DNA from: an uncultured Bacteroidales bacterium
GTDB taxonomy: Bacteria; Bacteroidota; Bacteroidia; Bacteroidales; FEN-979
Direction: 5' to 3'
Length of the DNA: 37,223 nucleotides
Assembly: GCA_903916595.1 (NCBI GenBank)
Contig: CAIWXI010000073.1
Coordinates: forward strand, 1-37,223
The position numbers were made by a program, and so were the translations under genes. The notes under the pieces were generated by a model, which saw nothing but the letters and a program-made list of their open reading frames with translations, searched no databases and was not told the origin of the DNA. Below, piece by piece: positions 1 to 7,789 of the stretch (the stretch's first letter is position 1; each line of letters opens with the position of its first letter).

Positions 1-20
1 AATACTTTAGAACCATTGTT

Positions 21-44
21 AAATAGTGAAATGGTGAAATAGCG
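21..44 (-). repeat. Three octamers in inverted orientation
   Basis: Three consecutive 8-bp units, AAATAGTG, AAATGGTG and AAATAGCG, are the reverse complement of the CACCATTT family that fills the rest of this leader. With the forward units from about position 54 they could fold into an imperfect hairpin. No gene is seen in positions 1-220. Confidence 0.8.
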
Positions 45-70
45 AAACTATATTTTCACCATTTAATTTT

Positions 71-149
71 CACCATTTATTCACGAATTGTCTATTTTAT
101 TTGTGTTCATTACGGCTTCGCCGAACACCATTTCACCATTTCACCATTT
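71..149 (+). repeat. Dispersed repeat copy 1: 47-nt core flanked by octamers
   Basis: One CACCATTT octamer, then a 47-nt core (79-125, beginning ATTCACGAATTG and ending TTCGCCGAA), then three CACCATTT octamers. The same 79 nt occurs as a perfect reverse complement at 7861-7939 and with one difference at 10041-10119. The core holds a hairpin: GTGTT (103-107) pairs with AACAC (124-128), and CGGC (113-116) pairs with GCCG (120-123) around a TTC loop, leaving a five-nt bulge on the 5' side. Confidence 0.9.
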
Positions 150-207
150 AATTTTCACCATTTCACCATTTAATTTTCACCATTTCACCATTTAATTTTC
201 ACCATTT
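134..207 (+). repeat. 22-nt higher-order repeat in the rfbD leader
   Basis: Two CACCATTT octamers plus AATTTT make a 22-nt unit repeated three times without change (134-155, 156-177, 178-199), followed by one more octamer. The array ends 13 nt before the rfbD start codon, so it forms most of the rfbD leader. Confidence 0.88.
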
Positions 208-220
208 CACGATCTAATAT

Positions 221-1084
221 ATGAAAATCCTGATCACCGGCGCCAAGGGCCAGCTTGGAAATGAGCTGAGACTGCTGGGAACATATTTTCCCGATTACGA
301 GCTTATATTTACCGATGTAGATGAGCTGGATATATCGGATATGCAGGCTGTTTCTGCTTTCTTTGAAAAGCTGCAGCCGGATGTCGTTGTGAACTGCGCC
401 GCCTACACTGCCGTTGATAAGGCGGAAAAGGAACCCGATCTGGCTCTGAAAATCAACGCGCTCGCCGTTCGTAACCTTTCGAATGCATGCGGGGAATTCG
501 ACGCTTTGCTAGTACACGTCTCAACCGATTATATCTTTAACGGAAAAGGACACCGACCATACGTTGAAACCGATACCCCCGCACCGGGCTCCAGCTACGG
601 AAAATCGAAATATGCCGGGGAAACCCAGATGCAGAGCAACTGCAAGAACGGGATCATTCTGCGTACATCGTGGCTGTATTCCGCCTTTGGAAATAATTTT
701 GTGAAAACCATTCTGAAATACGGAAAAGAAAGAGGAAACCTGAACGTGGTGTTCGACCAGATCGGCTGCCCCACCTACGCCAAAGACCTGGCCTCGGTCA
801 TCCTTGAGATTATTCCGAAACTGAAAGATCATCAGGGAGTTGAAATATTCCATTATGCCAATGAAGGAGTCGCATCATGGTACGATTTTGCAAAAACCAT
901 CATCGAATTTTCAGGCATCCAATGCACGATCAATCCTATCGAAACAAAAGACTACCCCTTACCTGCCCCCCGCCCCTTCTATTCGGTGCTCAATAAGGCG
1001 AAGTTCAAGGAAAGGTTCGGGATCGCAATTCCTTACTGGAGAGATAGCGTCGTGGATTGCATAAAAAGATTAAGTAGCGGATAG
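221..1084 (+). CDS. rfbD: dTDP-4-dehydrorhamnose reductase
   Basis: RfbD/RmlD performs the last step of dTDP-L-rhamnose synthesis: NAD(P)H-dependent reduction of dTDP-4-dehydro-L-rhamnose in the cytoplasm. The 287 residues match the usual family length. The N-terminus carries the Rossmann motif TGAKGQLG (6-13). The extended-SDR features follow: [12 protein letters not shown] (58-69), STDYIFNG (101-108), and the catalytic pair Tyr126/Lys130 in YGKSK. The ATG at 221 begins the Rossmann strand directly, so this start is well supported. rfbA, rfbB and rfbC are not in the window and may lie upstream. The leader consists of octamer repeats, and the last codons and the TAG stop lie inside another octamer array, so the extreme C-terminus (LSSG) was probably shaped by the repeat. 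Confidence 0.95.
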   Translation: MKILITGAKGQLGNELRLLGTYFPDYELIFTDVDELDISDMQAVSAFFEKLQPDVVVNCAAYTAVDKAEKEPDLALKINALAVRNLSNACGEFDALLVHVSTDYIFNGKGHRPYVETDTPAPGSSYGKSKYAGETQMQSNCKNGIILRTSWLYSAFGNNFVKTILKYGKERGNLNVVFDQIGCPTYAKDLASVILEIIPKLKDHQGVEIFHYANEGVASWYDFAKTIIEFSGIQCTINPIETKDYPLPAPRPFYSVLNKAKFKERFGIAIPYWRDSVVDCIKRLSSG

Positions 1085-1116
1085 CGAAATAGCGAAGTAG
1101 CGAAGTAGCGAAATGG
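1072..1116 (-). repeat. Inverted octamer array overlapping the rfbD 3' end
   Basis: Units AAGTAGC(G), GGATAGCG, AAATAGCG, AAGTAGCG, AAGTAGCG and a partial AAATGG follow one another. They are the reverse-complement form of the CGCTATTT/CACCATTT family. The rfbD stop codon (1082-1084) lies inside the array. Confidence 0.8.
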
Positions 1117-1120
1117 ATTA

Positions 1121-1148
1121 CAGATAGCAGATAGCAGATGGCGGGTGG
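1121..1148. repeat. Short heptamer run (CAGATAG type)
   Basis: Four in-register heptamers: CAGATAG, CAGATAG, CAGATGG, CGGGTGG. Similar GAT-containing heptamers occur at 8631-8651 and 17914-17934. Confidence 0.65.
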
Positions 1149-1197
1149 AGCGTAGGGAGCATTTTGCAAAAGCCGCCTCAGGTGAGCGCAGCCAACG

Positions 1198-1365
1198 GGA
1201 TGCAGGATGCAGGATGCGGGATGCAGGATACAGGATGCGGGATGCAGGATGCGGGATGCGGGATGCGGGATGCAGGATACAGGATACAGGATACAGGATG
1301 CGGGATGCGGGATGCAGGATACAGGATGCGGGATGCAGGATACAGGATGCGGGATGCAGGATGAA
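1198..1365. repeat. Heptamer satellite, 23 perfect-register units plus one degenerate
   Basis: Twenty-three consecutive 7-bp units from 1198 to 1358 use only three variants, GGATGCA, GGATGCG and GGATACA, in mixed order. A degenerate GGATGAA closes the array at 1359-1365. No indel breaks the register. The variants differ only at unit positions 5 and 7. Confidence 0.95.
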
Positions 1366-1392
1366 AGAAATTACGTGAACATTTAGAACTAT

Positions 1393-1520
1393 GAACATTT
1401 CACCATTTCACCATTTCGCCATTTCACCATTTCACCATTTCACCATTTCACCATTTCGCCATTTCCCCATTTCACCATTTCACCATTTCACCATTTCACC
1501 ATTTCACCATTTCACAATTT
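1393..1520 (+). repeat. Octamer array ending 4 nt before a start codon
   Basis: A partial unit (GAACATTT) is followed by 15 consecutive octamers from 1401 to 1520: mostly CACCATTT, with CGCCATTT at 1417 and 1457, CCCCATTT at 1465 and CACAATTT at 1513. Only AATT separates the last unit from the ATG at 1525, so the whole translation-initiation region upstream of that gene is repeat. Confidence 0.95.
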
Positions 1521-1524
1521 AATT

Positions 1525-3252
1525 ATGGACCAACTTACATTAGCAAAAGCCCACGCCTGGACCACGGGCAACTTCGATGAGGACACCAAGTCGAGGGTTC
1601 GCAAGATGATTGAAACGAATCCGGCGGAAACAGCCGACTCTTTTTACCGTATTCTCGAGTTCGGAACGGGCGGACTTCGGGGCGTGATGGGCGACGGCAC
1701 AAACCGTATGAATAAATATACCGTGGGTATGACCACCCAGGGCCTGGCAAATTATGTGATGCAGATGTTTCCCGGTGTCAGCCATAAGATGGCGATCGCT
1801 CACGACAGCAGGAATAACAGCAGGTATTTTGCTCAGATCACGGCCGAAGTGCTTGCCGCGAACGGATTCACGGTTTACCTCTTCGATGACCTCCGTCCTA
1901 CCCCGGAGCTTTCGTTTGCTGTGAGGCAACTGGGCTGCCAGAGCGGGGTTATGATCACCGCTTCGCACAACCCTAAGGAATACAACGGGTACAAGGCATA
2001 CTGGGACGATGGCGCTCAGTTTATTGCTCCTCATGATGAAAATGTGATCAGGGAGGTTGAGAAAATATCTTCTATTGACCAGGTGAAATGGCAGGGCCAT
2101 AAGGAAAATATCATCAGCATAGGCCTTGAGATTGATGAAGCTTACCTTGCAAAACTTAAAACGCTTTCGCTCTCCCCGGATGTCATCCGCCAGCAGAAAG
2201 ATTTAAAAATAGTATATACTCCGCTACATGGAACCGGACGTACTCTCGTTCCGGAGATCCTGAAGCGCTATGGGTTTGAGAACATTTACCCGGTTCCTGA
2301 ACAGATGATCGCCGATGGTAATTTCCCGACCGTTCACAGTCCAAACCCCGAAGAACATTCGGCTCTCGACATGGGGATTCAACTGGCCGAAAAACTGAAT
2401 GCCGACCTGCTGATGGCGACCGACCCCGATGCCGACCGGGTAGGAATTGCTGTTCGCGACGATTCCAACCGCATGATCCTCCTGAATGGAAACCAGACTG
2501 CATCGCTGCTTTTTTATTATGTGTTAACCAGGTGGAAGGAACTCGGGAGGTTAGATGGCCGTCAGTTCATCGTTAAGACTATTGTGACTTCGGAATTGCT
2601 GAAGGATATTGCTGTTTCTTTCGACCTGAAGTACTACAATGTGCTCACGGGCTTTAAATTTATCGCCGATATAATCAGGCAGACCGAAGGCCGTGAGGAA
2701 TTCATTATCGGCGGGGAAGAGAGCTATGGCTACCTGGCCGGCGATTTTGTTCGTGATAAAGATGCCGTGGGCGCCTGTGCCCTCATCGCCGAAACTCTGG
2801 CATGGACGGCCTCGCAGGGCAAATCGCTCTACGACCTGCTGCTTGAGATCTATGTAAAATACGGGTTCTATAAGGAGTCTCTGCTCTCGGTGACCCGCGC
2901 AGGACAAGCCGGGGCCCTGGAAATCAAAGAAATGATGATAAACTACCGTGCCAATCCACCTAAAGAAATCAATGGCAGCATGGTGGTTATGATCAAAGAC
3001 TATGACTGCCTGACCGAAAAAGACCTGATCAGCGGCAAAGAAAGTGTTATCCTTCTTCCGAAATCAAACGTTCTTCAGTTTTTTACTGCGGATGGCAGCG
3101 TGATCAGCGTCAGGCCGTCGGGGACTGAGCCAAAGATTAAGTTTTATTTTGGAGTTCGTGAACCCCTGAGCAGCAGATCAGCTTTTGGGGAAACGGAGAA
3201 AAAGCTTAACGAAAAACTCCAGGGAATAATACATTCTCTTAAATTAAAGTAA
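1525..3252 (+). CDS. Phosphoglucomutase/phosphomannomutase (alpha-D-phosphohexomutase)
   Basis: This cytoplasmic enzyme interconverts hexose-1-phosphate and hexose-6-phosphate and supplies glucose-1-phosphate for nucleotide sugars. At 575 residues it matches the long PgcA/PGM2-type branch rather than the ~460-residue bacterial PMM branch. The phosphoserine loop TASHNPKEYNGYK carries Ser147. The Mg2+ loop reads ATDPDADRVG, the sugar-specificity loop GGEESYGYLAGD, and the C-terminal phosphate-binding loop RPSGTEPKIKFYF, so all four active-site segments are intact. The ATG at 1525 lies immediately after an octamer array and has no Shine-Dalgarno. Pairing with rfbD suggests supply of glucose-1-phosphate for surface sugars. 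Glucose versus mannose specificity cannot be settled from sequence. Confidence 0.93.
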   Translation: MDQLTLAKAHAWTTGNFDEDTKSRVRKMIETNPAETADSFYRILEFGTGGLRGVMGDGTNRMNKYTVGMTTQGLANYVMQMFPGVSHKMAIAHDSRNNSRYFAQITAEVLAANGFTVYLFDDLRPTPELSFAVRQLGCQSGVMITASHNPKEYNGYKAYWDDGAQFIAPHDENVIREVEKISSIDQVKWQGHKENIISIGLEIDEAYLAKLKTLSLSPDVIRQQKDLKIVYTPLHGTGRTLVPEILKRYGFENIYPVPEQMIADGNFPTVHSPNPEEHSALDMGIQLAEKLNADLLMATDPDADRVGIAVRDDSNRMILLNGNQTASLLFYYVLTRWKELGRLDGRQFIVKTIVTSELLKDIAVSFDLKYYNVLTGFKFIADIIRQTEGREEFIIGGEESYGYLAGDFVRDKDAVGACALIAETLAWTASQGKSLYDLLLEIYVKYGFYKESLLSVTRAGQAGALEIKEMMINYRANPPKEINGSMVVMIKDYDCLTEKDLISGKESVILLPKSNVLQFFTADGSVISVRPSGTEPKIKFYFGVREPLSSRSAFGETEKKLNEKLQGIIHSLKLK

Positions 3253-3268
3253 AGCCGGCAATACAGCC

Positions 3269-5170
3269 ATGAAACGCAGGGGCAGAAAAGCAATGAAATC
3301 TGGTATTCTGTCTCTGTGCTTTTTTTGTATTATTTCGTCCTTAACTCTTCAGGCGCAGCTCCCCGAAAAAGAGCAGTCTATACTTGCACCAAAAGACGAC
3401 AGCGTTGTCAAAGGCACCCTTGTAAAAAAAACAAAGATTTTTTACGACTCTGTTTTTCTGCGTTTTAACCGACACAAGATTACCAAATTATTATACAGCC
3501 TCGCGTTTGTAGCCCCTCAGATGAACACCCTGCCCGATTCGGTTCAGGCTTTAGCCAGCGAAAATCCTTATAAGGAATACGAAGGTAAAATCATCCGGCA
3601 CATTCATGTTCTTTCCCTCGATCCCTTTGGTCCAACGGTCATTGATACGGCCAGAAAACCGGCCGGAAGTATTGGAAAATTTCTAAATCTGATACATATT
3701 CAATCGGCTCCCTTCGTGCTTCGCAAGATGATGCTGATTCGTGAAGGCCAGGCCCTTGACCCCTTTGTAATGGCCGATCAGCAACGTCTGTTAAAAGACC
3801 TGAGCTATATTGATGATGCCAGAGTACTTGTAATTCCTGCCACAAGCGAGGATTCGGTGGATGTGCTTGTTGTGACTAAAGATGTTTGGTCTATTGGCTT
3901 GATTGTGCCGACCATCACTCCCCAAAAAGTACGGTTCCGAATCTTCGATGCTAATTTTGCCGGTCTGGGTGACCGCCTTGCCCTAAATCTTTCCTTCGCA
4001 GCAAACCGGGCTCCCTTTGCCAGGTTCGACGGGTTCTCTTATACGTATACAAACATAATGGGGACATTCACCGATGCCACGATCAACTATTACAAGGATG
4101 ACATTCAACAGGTAAATGTTGGTTTCTGGCTTGACCGGGCATTTGTCACAAACCGTACTAAATATGCCGGAGGGGTATCCTATCAATACAATAAACTTGC
4201 CTATGGCCCAGATGAAGACAACCCCCTTTACACTAAGGCAAACTCAGGCTACCTATGGCTCGGACGGGCCTACCAGATCGCCGAGTATAAAATCCCGACC
4301 CGTTTTATCGTTTCTGGCTGCTTCCAGTCCACCGCGTATCTTCAAAGGCCGTCCATTGCCCTGGATTCCAATAGCGGCTATTATGATGTGACCCAGCTCC
4401 TGGCCAGCGTTTCATTCTCGCGGAACAATTACTACCTGATCGATTACTTTCTGAACTTCGGTAAAATTGAAAATATACCTTATGGCAGACTGATGCAGTT
4501 TACTTTCGGTCCTCAGCATACCAACTTTTACACCCGCTTATATACAAGACTTACATACTTTCAGGGTAACTTTATTAAAAAATTCGGCTACATTCAGGGA
4601 GGTGTTGATCTGGGTGTATTTTTTAACCAAAGGACCTTTGAAGACGGGGTGTTTACTGCCAGGCTGAATTATATGAGCTACCTGTACTTTACTCCCGATA
4701 AGCGATACAAGTTCAGGACCTATATTTTCTCAATATACCGTCAGGGCTTTCTGCGCCGCACCAACAACAACGATTTTGCTTTTATCAACCAGGATTTACA
4801 TATCAATAATTACGATTCTGATACGGTATTCAAGGGGGTGAACTCCATTGCCTGCTACTTTGCAACTGTTGCCTTTACTCCCTGGTATTTCTATGGCTTC
4901 AGGTTCGCGTTTACCGGAATGTTTGCAGGTGGTTTTAAAAGCGATGGCTTCTCGAAACTTTTTCAGAACAGGTTTTTTGCCGAGCTCGGCGTTGGCTTGC
5001 TGATCAAGAACGACAACCTGATCTTTCCTACCTTCCTTTTCAACATCTATTTCTATCCCACTCCTGCCGTTGGCGTACCCTGGCTTCAGTGGAATTTCTC
5101 GGAAACACCCAATCTGCAGATGAAAGATTATAACCCATTGGTTCCATCAGTAGAAACATTAACACAATAA
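3269..5170 (+). CDS. Exported Omp85/BamA-like outer-membrane beta-barrel protein
   Basis: The product (633 residues) has a signal peptide. The better start is probably Met9 (ATG at 3293), which gives a typical signal (LSLCFFCIISSLTLQA, then QLPEKE). Residues ~110-200 look like a POTRA-type unit: YEGKIIRHIHV, then a long helical part with LREGQ-like IREGQALDPF, then VLVIPATSEDSVDVLVVTKD, a pattern typical of BamA/TamA-family POTRAs. The rest is rich in alternating aromatic beta-strands typical of an outer-membrane barrel. The C-terminus does not end in an aromatic residue, which is unusual for a BAM substrate. The gene follows the phosphohexomutase by 16 nt and is likely co-transcribed. The specific function is unknown; a surface-antigen/Omp85 relative is my best reading. 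Confidence 0.7.
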   Translation: MKRRGRKAMKSGILSLCFFCIISSLTLQAQLPEKEQSILAPKDDSVVKGTLVKKTKIFYDSVFLRFNRHKITKLLYSLAFVAPQMNTLPDSVQALASENPYKEYEGKIIRHIHVLSLDPFGPTVIDTARKPAGSIGKFLNLIHIQSAPFVLRKMMLIREGQALDPFVMADQQRLLKDLSYIDDARVLVIPATSEDSVDVLVVTKDVWSIGLIVPTITPQKVRFRIFDANFAGLGDRLALNLSFAANRAPFARFDGFSYTYTNIMGTFTDATINYYKDDIQQVNVGFWLDRAFVTNRTKYAGGVSYQYNKLAYGPDEDNPLYTKANSGYLWLGRAYQIAEYKIPTRFIVSGCFQSTAYLQRPSIALDSNSGYYDVTQLLASVSFSRNNYYLIDYFLNFGKIENIPYGRLMQFTFGPQHTNFYTRLYTRLTYFQGNFIKKFGYIQGGVDLGVFFNQRTFEDGVFTARLNYMSYLYFTPDKRYKFRTYIFSIYRQGFLRRTNNNDFAFINQDLHINNYDSDTVFKGVNSIACYFATVAFTPWYFYGFRFAFTGMFAGGFKSDGFSKLFQNRFFAELGVGLLIKNDNLIFPTFLFNIYFYPTPAVGVPWLQWNFSETPNLQMKDYNPLVPSVETLTQ

Positions 5171-5190
5171 ATTCAAACGAAAAACTTGAT

Positions 5191-5198
5191 TATATTTG
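5191..5198 (+). promoter_or_regulatory. Putative -7 promoter element (TATATTTG)
   Basis: A perfect match to the Bacteroidota -7 consensus TAnnTTTG, 17 nt before the ATG of the HPt gene. A clear -33 TTTG was not seen. It suggests the HPt gene has its own promoter although it follows the barrel gene by only 44 nt. Confidence 0.5.
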
Positions 5199-5214
5199 CA
5201 TCAAAGCATGAATT

Positions 5215-5556
5215 ATGATCGACAGGCAGAAATTAAACGAGAACTTCCAGTATTTCGATAATGAAACCATTATTGAAATTATTGATATTTTCTTCGAGGA
5301 ATATCCCGACCGGGTTGAAAAGATGACGAAAAATATTCAGGACAACGATTTTGTCCAGCTTAAGTTCAATGCCCACAGCATCAAAGGAGTAGTAGCCAAC
5401 TTCCAGGATCCGGTTACTATTGAGCTGTCGCGCAAACTCGATGAAATGGCTAAAAATCAGCAGACCGCTGGACTACAGCAGGTGTTTGATGATCTTAAAA
5501 CAGCTTGCGATAATCTGATGATTGAACTTGCAGCCCTAAAAAAGGAACATTCCTGA
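5215..5556 (+). CDS. HPt domain phosphotransfer protein
   Basis: A 113-residue stand-alone histidine phosphotransfer domain. The HPt signature AHSIKGVVANF places the phosphoacceptor at His54, with the usual Lys57-Gly58. The remainder is predicted all-helical (four-helix bundle), with charged amphipathic segments on both sides. Such proteins relay phosphate between hybrid kinases and response regulators in the cytoplasm. No hybrid kinase with a C-terminal receiver is adjacent; the receiver-histidine kinase at 23564-24829 and the KdpDE-like pair are the other phosphorelay genes in the window, but a link is only a guess. It is convergent with the TPR gene, 13 nt apart. Confidence 0.85.
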   Translation: MIDRQKLNENFQYFDNETIIEIIDIFFEEYPDRVEKMTKNIQDNDFVQLKFNAHSIKGVVANFQDPVTIELSRKLDEMAKNQQTAGLQQVFDDLKTACDNLMIELAALKKEHS

Positions 5557-5569
5557 TTCGTGGCAGGTG

Positions 5570-6586
5570 TCAACGTTTCCTGTCAAGCCTGTTCAATCCC
5601 TCGATAGCTTTTTCGAAATTAACCTTTACCTTCAGACTCTGCTGATAATCGGCATAAGCTTTCTTGTATTCCTTCAGCTGTTCATAGCTTAAACCCCGGT
5701 TATACCATGCTTCGGCATATTGAGGATCGCATGTGATAGCTTTTGTGAAATATTCTGCCGCCACCTTGAAATCCTGAAGATAAACCAGGTTTATATAACC
5801 GATATTGTAAGGAGCATCCCTGAAAGTAGTATCCGCCTTGCAAAGCGTCTCGTAAGTGCTAATGGCTTTTGAGTACTGTGCGCTCTCCTGGTAAAACATA
5901 CCCAGGTTATACAAAGCCTCTTTGCTTGCCGGCCGTATCCTCACCGCATTCGTGAAATAACCTGCAGCCAGAGGATCCTTCCTCGTGGCAAACAGCTGGC
6001 CCAGCAGCATATATGCATCAAAAAAACTCTGGTTCAGCCTCACCGCATCCATCAGATCACCAACAGCGTGAGCCGTATCGCCAGTCTCAAGCAAAGCCAT
6101 CGCCCTTGTAAACCTTACCGTTGCATTCGACTGGTCTGTCATCAGAACCTTCTTCACGTACTCGTTAACCCTGGCGTAATCCTTAACAATTAAGTAAAGA
6201 TTTGCCAGTTTTATGTTTACTCCGATATTTTCAGGATCTACCGAAACAGCCTTCTTCAGAGCTTCCTCGCAGTTCTGGGGTTGGCCCATCAGCAAATAAA
6301 TATCAGACAAGGTAATGTAGTAATCGGCTTTTTTCGGATCGATCTGAAGGGCTTTGTTGATATCGTTCAAACTCTGGTTGATCTCTTTCAGAGCCATATG
6401 AACCCTGGCCCTCCTGTACAGCAGCCCCGCGTTCTTTTCATTCCCCGGGATCTGCCTGTTCAGGTCGTCCAGCTCCACTTTCAACGAGTCCTCAACGCTT
6501 AGTCTGCCATGCTTTTCAACGCCCCTGTTGCAGCCCGGGCTCAGTGTAATTATAAGACAAACAATCAAAAAAGCGCTGATTCTCAT
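5570..6586 (-). CDS. TPR-repeat lipoprotein
   Basis: A 338-residue exported protein. A short hydrophobic N-terminus ends in a lipobox-like LSPGC with the lipidatable Cys at residue 19. From about residue 50 onward it is a series of roughly eight tetratricopeptide repeats, recognisable by repeated A-LxxxP, YxxLGxxY and A-xxxYxxAL patterns (for example ALYNLGMFYQESAQYSKAI and AEAWYNRGLSYEQLKEYKKA). TPRs form protein-binding solenoids; the partner is unknown. Its ATG (6584-6586) is one nucleotide after the recA stop codon (TAG-C-ATG), so it is translated in the recA operon, probably by coupling. Confidence 0.85.
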   Translation of the reverse strand: MRISAFLIVCLIITLSPGCNRGVEKHGRLSVEDSLKVELDDLNRQIPGNEKNAGLLYRRARVHMALKEINQSLNDINKALQIDPKKADYYITLSDIYLLMGQPQNCEEALKKAVSVDPENIGVNIKLANLYLIVKDYARVNEYVKKVLMTDQSNATVRFTRAMALLETGDTAHAVGDLMDAVRLNQSFFDAYMLLGQLFATRKDPLAAGYFTNAVRIRPASKEALYNLGMFYQESAQYSKAISTYETLCKADTTFRDAPYNIGYINLVYLQDFKVAAEYFTKAITCDPQYAEAWYNRGLSYEQLKEYKKAYADYQQSLKVKVNFEKAIEGLNRLDRKR

Positions 6587-6587
6587 G

Positions 6588-7592
6588 CTATCTCTGGGTT
6601 TTAAGTAATTCCCTGATCTTGACTTCCAGTTCGTCCATCAGTTCAGGATTGTCCTGGATAAGCTTCTTCACCGCATCCCTGCCCTGCCCCAGCTTGGTCT
6701 CGCCATAGCTGAACCAGGAACCGCTCTTCTTGATAATGTTGTTTTCAACCGCGAGATCCAGAATTTCGTAGCATTTCGATATCCCTTCGCCGAAAATGAT
6801 GTCGAACTCGGCTTTGCGGAATGGAGGCGCTACCTTGTTCTTCACTACCTTTACACGTACACGGTTACCGACGGCTTCTTCACCATCCTTCAACTGGGTT
6901 ATCTTGCGGATGTCGAGCCTCACGGAGGCATAGAATTTAAGTGCGTTTCCACCGGTAGTAGTCTCCGGATTACCAAACATCACACCGATCTTTTCACGAA
7001 GCTGGTTGATAAAGATGCAGCAGGTTTGTGTTTTGCTGATCGTGGAAGTGAGTTTTCGCAGGGCTTGTGACATCAGCCTGGCCTGCAAACCCATTTTCGA
7101 ATCCCCCATTTCCCCCTCAATTTCGCTTTTCGGAGTAAGTGCGGCAACCGAGTCGATAACAATAATGTCGATAGCTCCCGAACGAATAAGGTTTTCGGTT
7201 ATTTCAAGAGCCTGTTCGCCGTTGTCGGGCTGTGAAACCAGAAGATTTTCAACATCCACACCCAGTTTCTGGGCATAGAACCGGTCAAAGGCATGCTCCG
7301 CATCAATAAATGCGGCAATACCCCCGGCCTTCTGAGCTTCAGCAATGGCATGAAGCGCCAGAGTCGTTTTTCCGGATGACTCCGGACCATAGATCTCTAT
7401 CACCCTGCCTTTCGGTAGTCCGCCAATCCCCAAAGCCACATCCAGCCCGATAGATCCCGTTGAAATTACTTCAACTGCTTCAATGGCATTGTCGCCAAGG
7501 CGCATGATGGTTCCTTTTCCATAAGCCTTCTCCAGCTTGTCGAGCGTGAGCTGAAGCGCTTTTACTTTTTCTTTGTTTACTTCCTGTGACAT
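6588..7592 (-). CDS. recA: Recombinase RecA
   Basis: RecA forms ATP-dependent filaments on single-stranded DNA, carries out strand exchange, and is the co-protease of the SOS response. The 334-residue protein has the Walker A motif GPESSGKT (69-76), the Walker B segment [12 protein letters not shown], the L1/L2 region ([21 protein letters not shown]) and the C-terminal domain, all full length. The ATG at 7592 follows a strong AGGAGG with a short four-nt spacer. A canonical LexA box was not recognised in the 200 nt upstream. The gene lies downstream of a double copy of the dispersed 47-nt-core repeat. Confidence 0.98.
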   Translation of the reverse strand: MSQEVNKEKVKALQLTLDKLEKAYGKGTIMRLGDNAIEAVEVISTGSIGLDVALGIGGLPKGRVIEIYGPESSGKTTLALHAIAEAQKAGGIAAFIDAEHAFDRFYAQKLGVDVENLLVSQPDNGEQALEITENLIRSGAIDIIVIDSVAALTPKSEIEGEMGDSKMGLQARLMSQALRKLTSTISKTQTCCIFINQLREKIGVMFGNPETTTGGNALKFYASVRLDIRKITQLKDGEEAVGNRVRVKVVKNKVAPPFRKAEFDIIFGEGISKCYEILDLAVENNIIKKSGSWFSYGETKLGQGRDAVKKLIQDNPELMDELEVKIRELLKTQR

Positions 7593-7596
7593 TTTT

Positions 7597-7602
7597 CCTC
7601 CT
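7597..7602 (-). promoter_or_regulatory. Strong Shine-Dalgarno of recA
   Basis: AGGAGG with four A residues before the ATG at 7592. Most other genes in this window have no comparable SD, so recA stands out. The spacer is shorter than the usual 5-9 nt. Confidence 0.7.
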
Positions 7603-7723
7603 TTTAGTTATTAACCCATCTTTCCAGGGAACTTCCTTACATTTTTGCGTCGAATCCCCCGTCAATGATTTCTTCTTAATCCGGGATAAGCGCAAAAGTG
7701 ATATGGTTTGGCGCAATTTTTTT

Positions 7724-7731
7724 CAAAATTA
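7724..7731 (-). promoter_or_regulatory. Weak putative -7 element for recA (TAATTTTG)
   Basis: Matches TAnnTTTG on the minus strand, but lies about 130 nt upstream of recA in an A/T-rich stretch and has no -33 partner, so chance is a real possibility. Confidence 0.3.
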
Positions 7732-7789
7732 TTAAAAGCCCCCCGGATTTACTGACGGATTTGGATATAGTTTTCAACAATCCGGAATC

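Larger units (their letters stand above)
1085..1524. other. 440-nt repeat-filled gap between rfbD and the phosphohexomutase
   Basis: This gap contains inverted octamers, a short CAGATAG heptamer run, about 50 nt of unique sequence (1149-1197), a long GGATGCA-type heptamer array, a short spacer and a forward octamer array. Open frames across the arrays on both strands translate to repetitive Arg/Asp/Gly/Cys or Pro/Ser/Leu/His strings and are artefacts of a 7-bp period. No TAnnTTTG promoter element was found here. Confidence 0.75.

Noticed and set aside
103-128. The 47-nt-core hairpin as a classic intrinsic terminator
   Set aside because: The stem is bulged and is followed by CACCATTT units, not by a run of T; a terminator role would need transcript data.
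1033-1398. Open frames on both strands across the GGATGCA array (including 1145-1378 and 1164-1364)
   Set aside because: They are produced by the 7-bp period, encode low-complexity repeats and have no family signature.
1393-1520. CRISPR array
   Set aside because: Units are 8 bp in direct contact, with no unique spacers and no cas genes nearby.
5560-5585. TGGCAGG...CCTGTCA inverted repeat between the HPt and TPR genes as a terminator
   Set aside because: The stem contains a G-U pair and no T-run follows; too weak to list.
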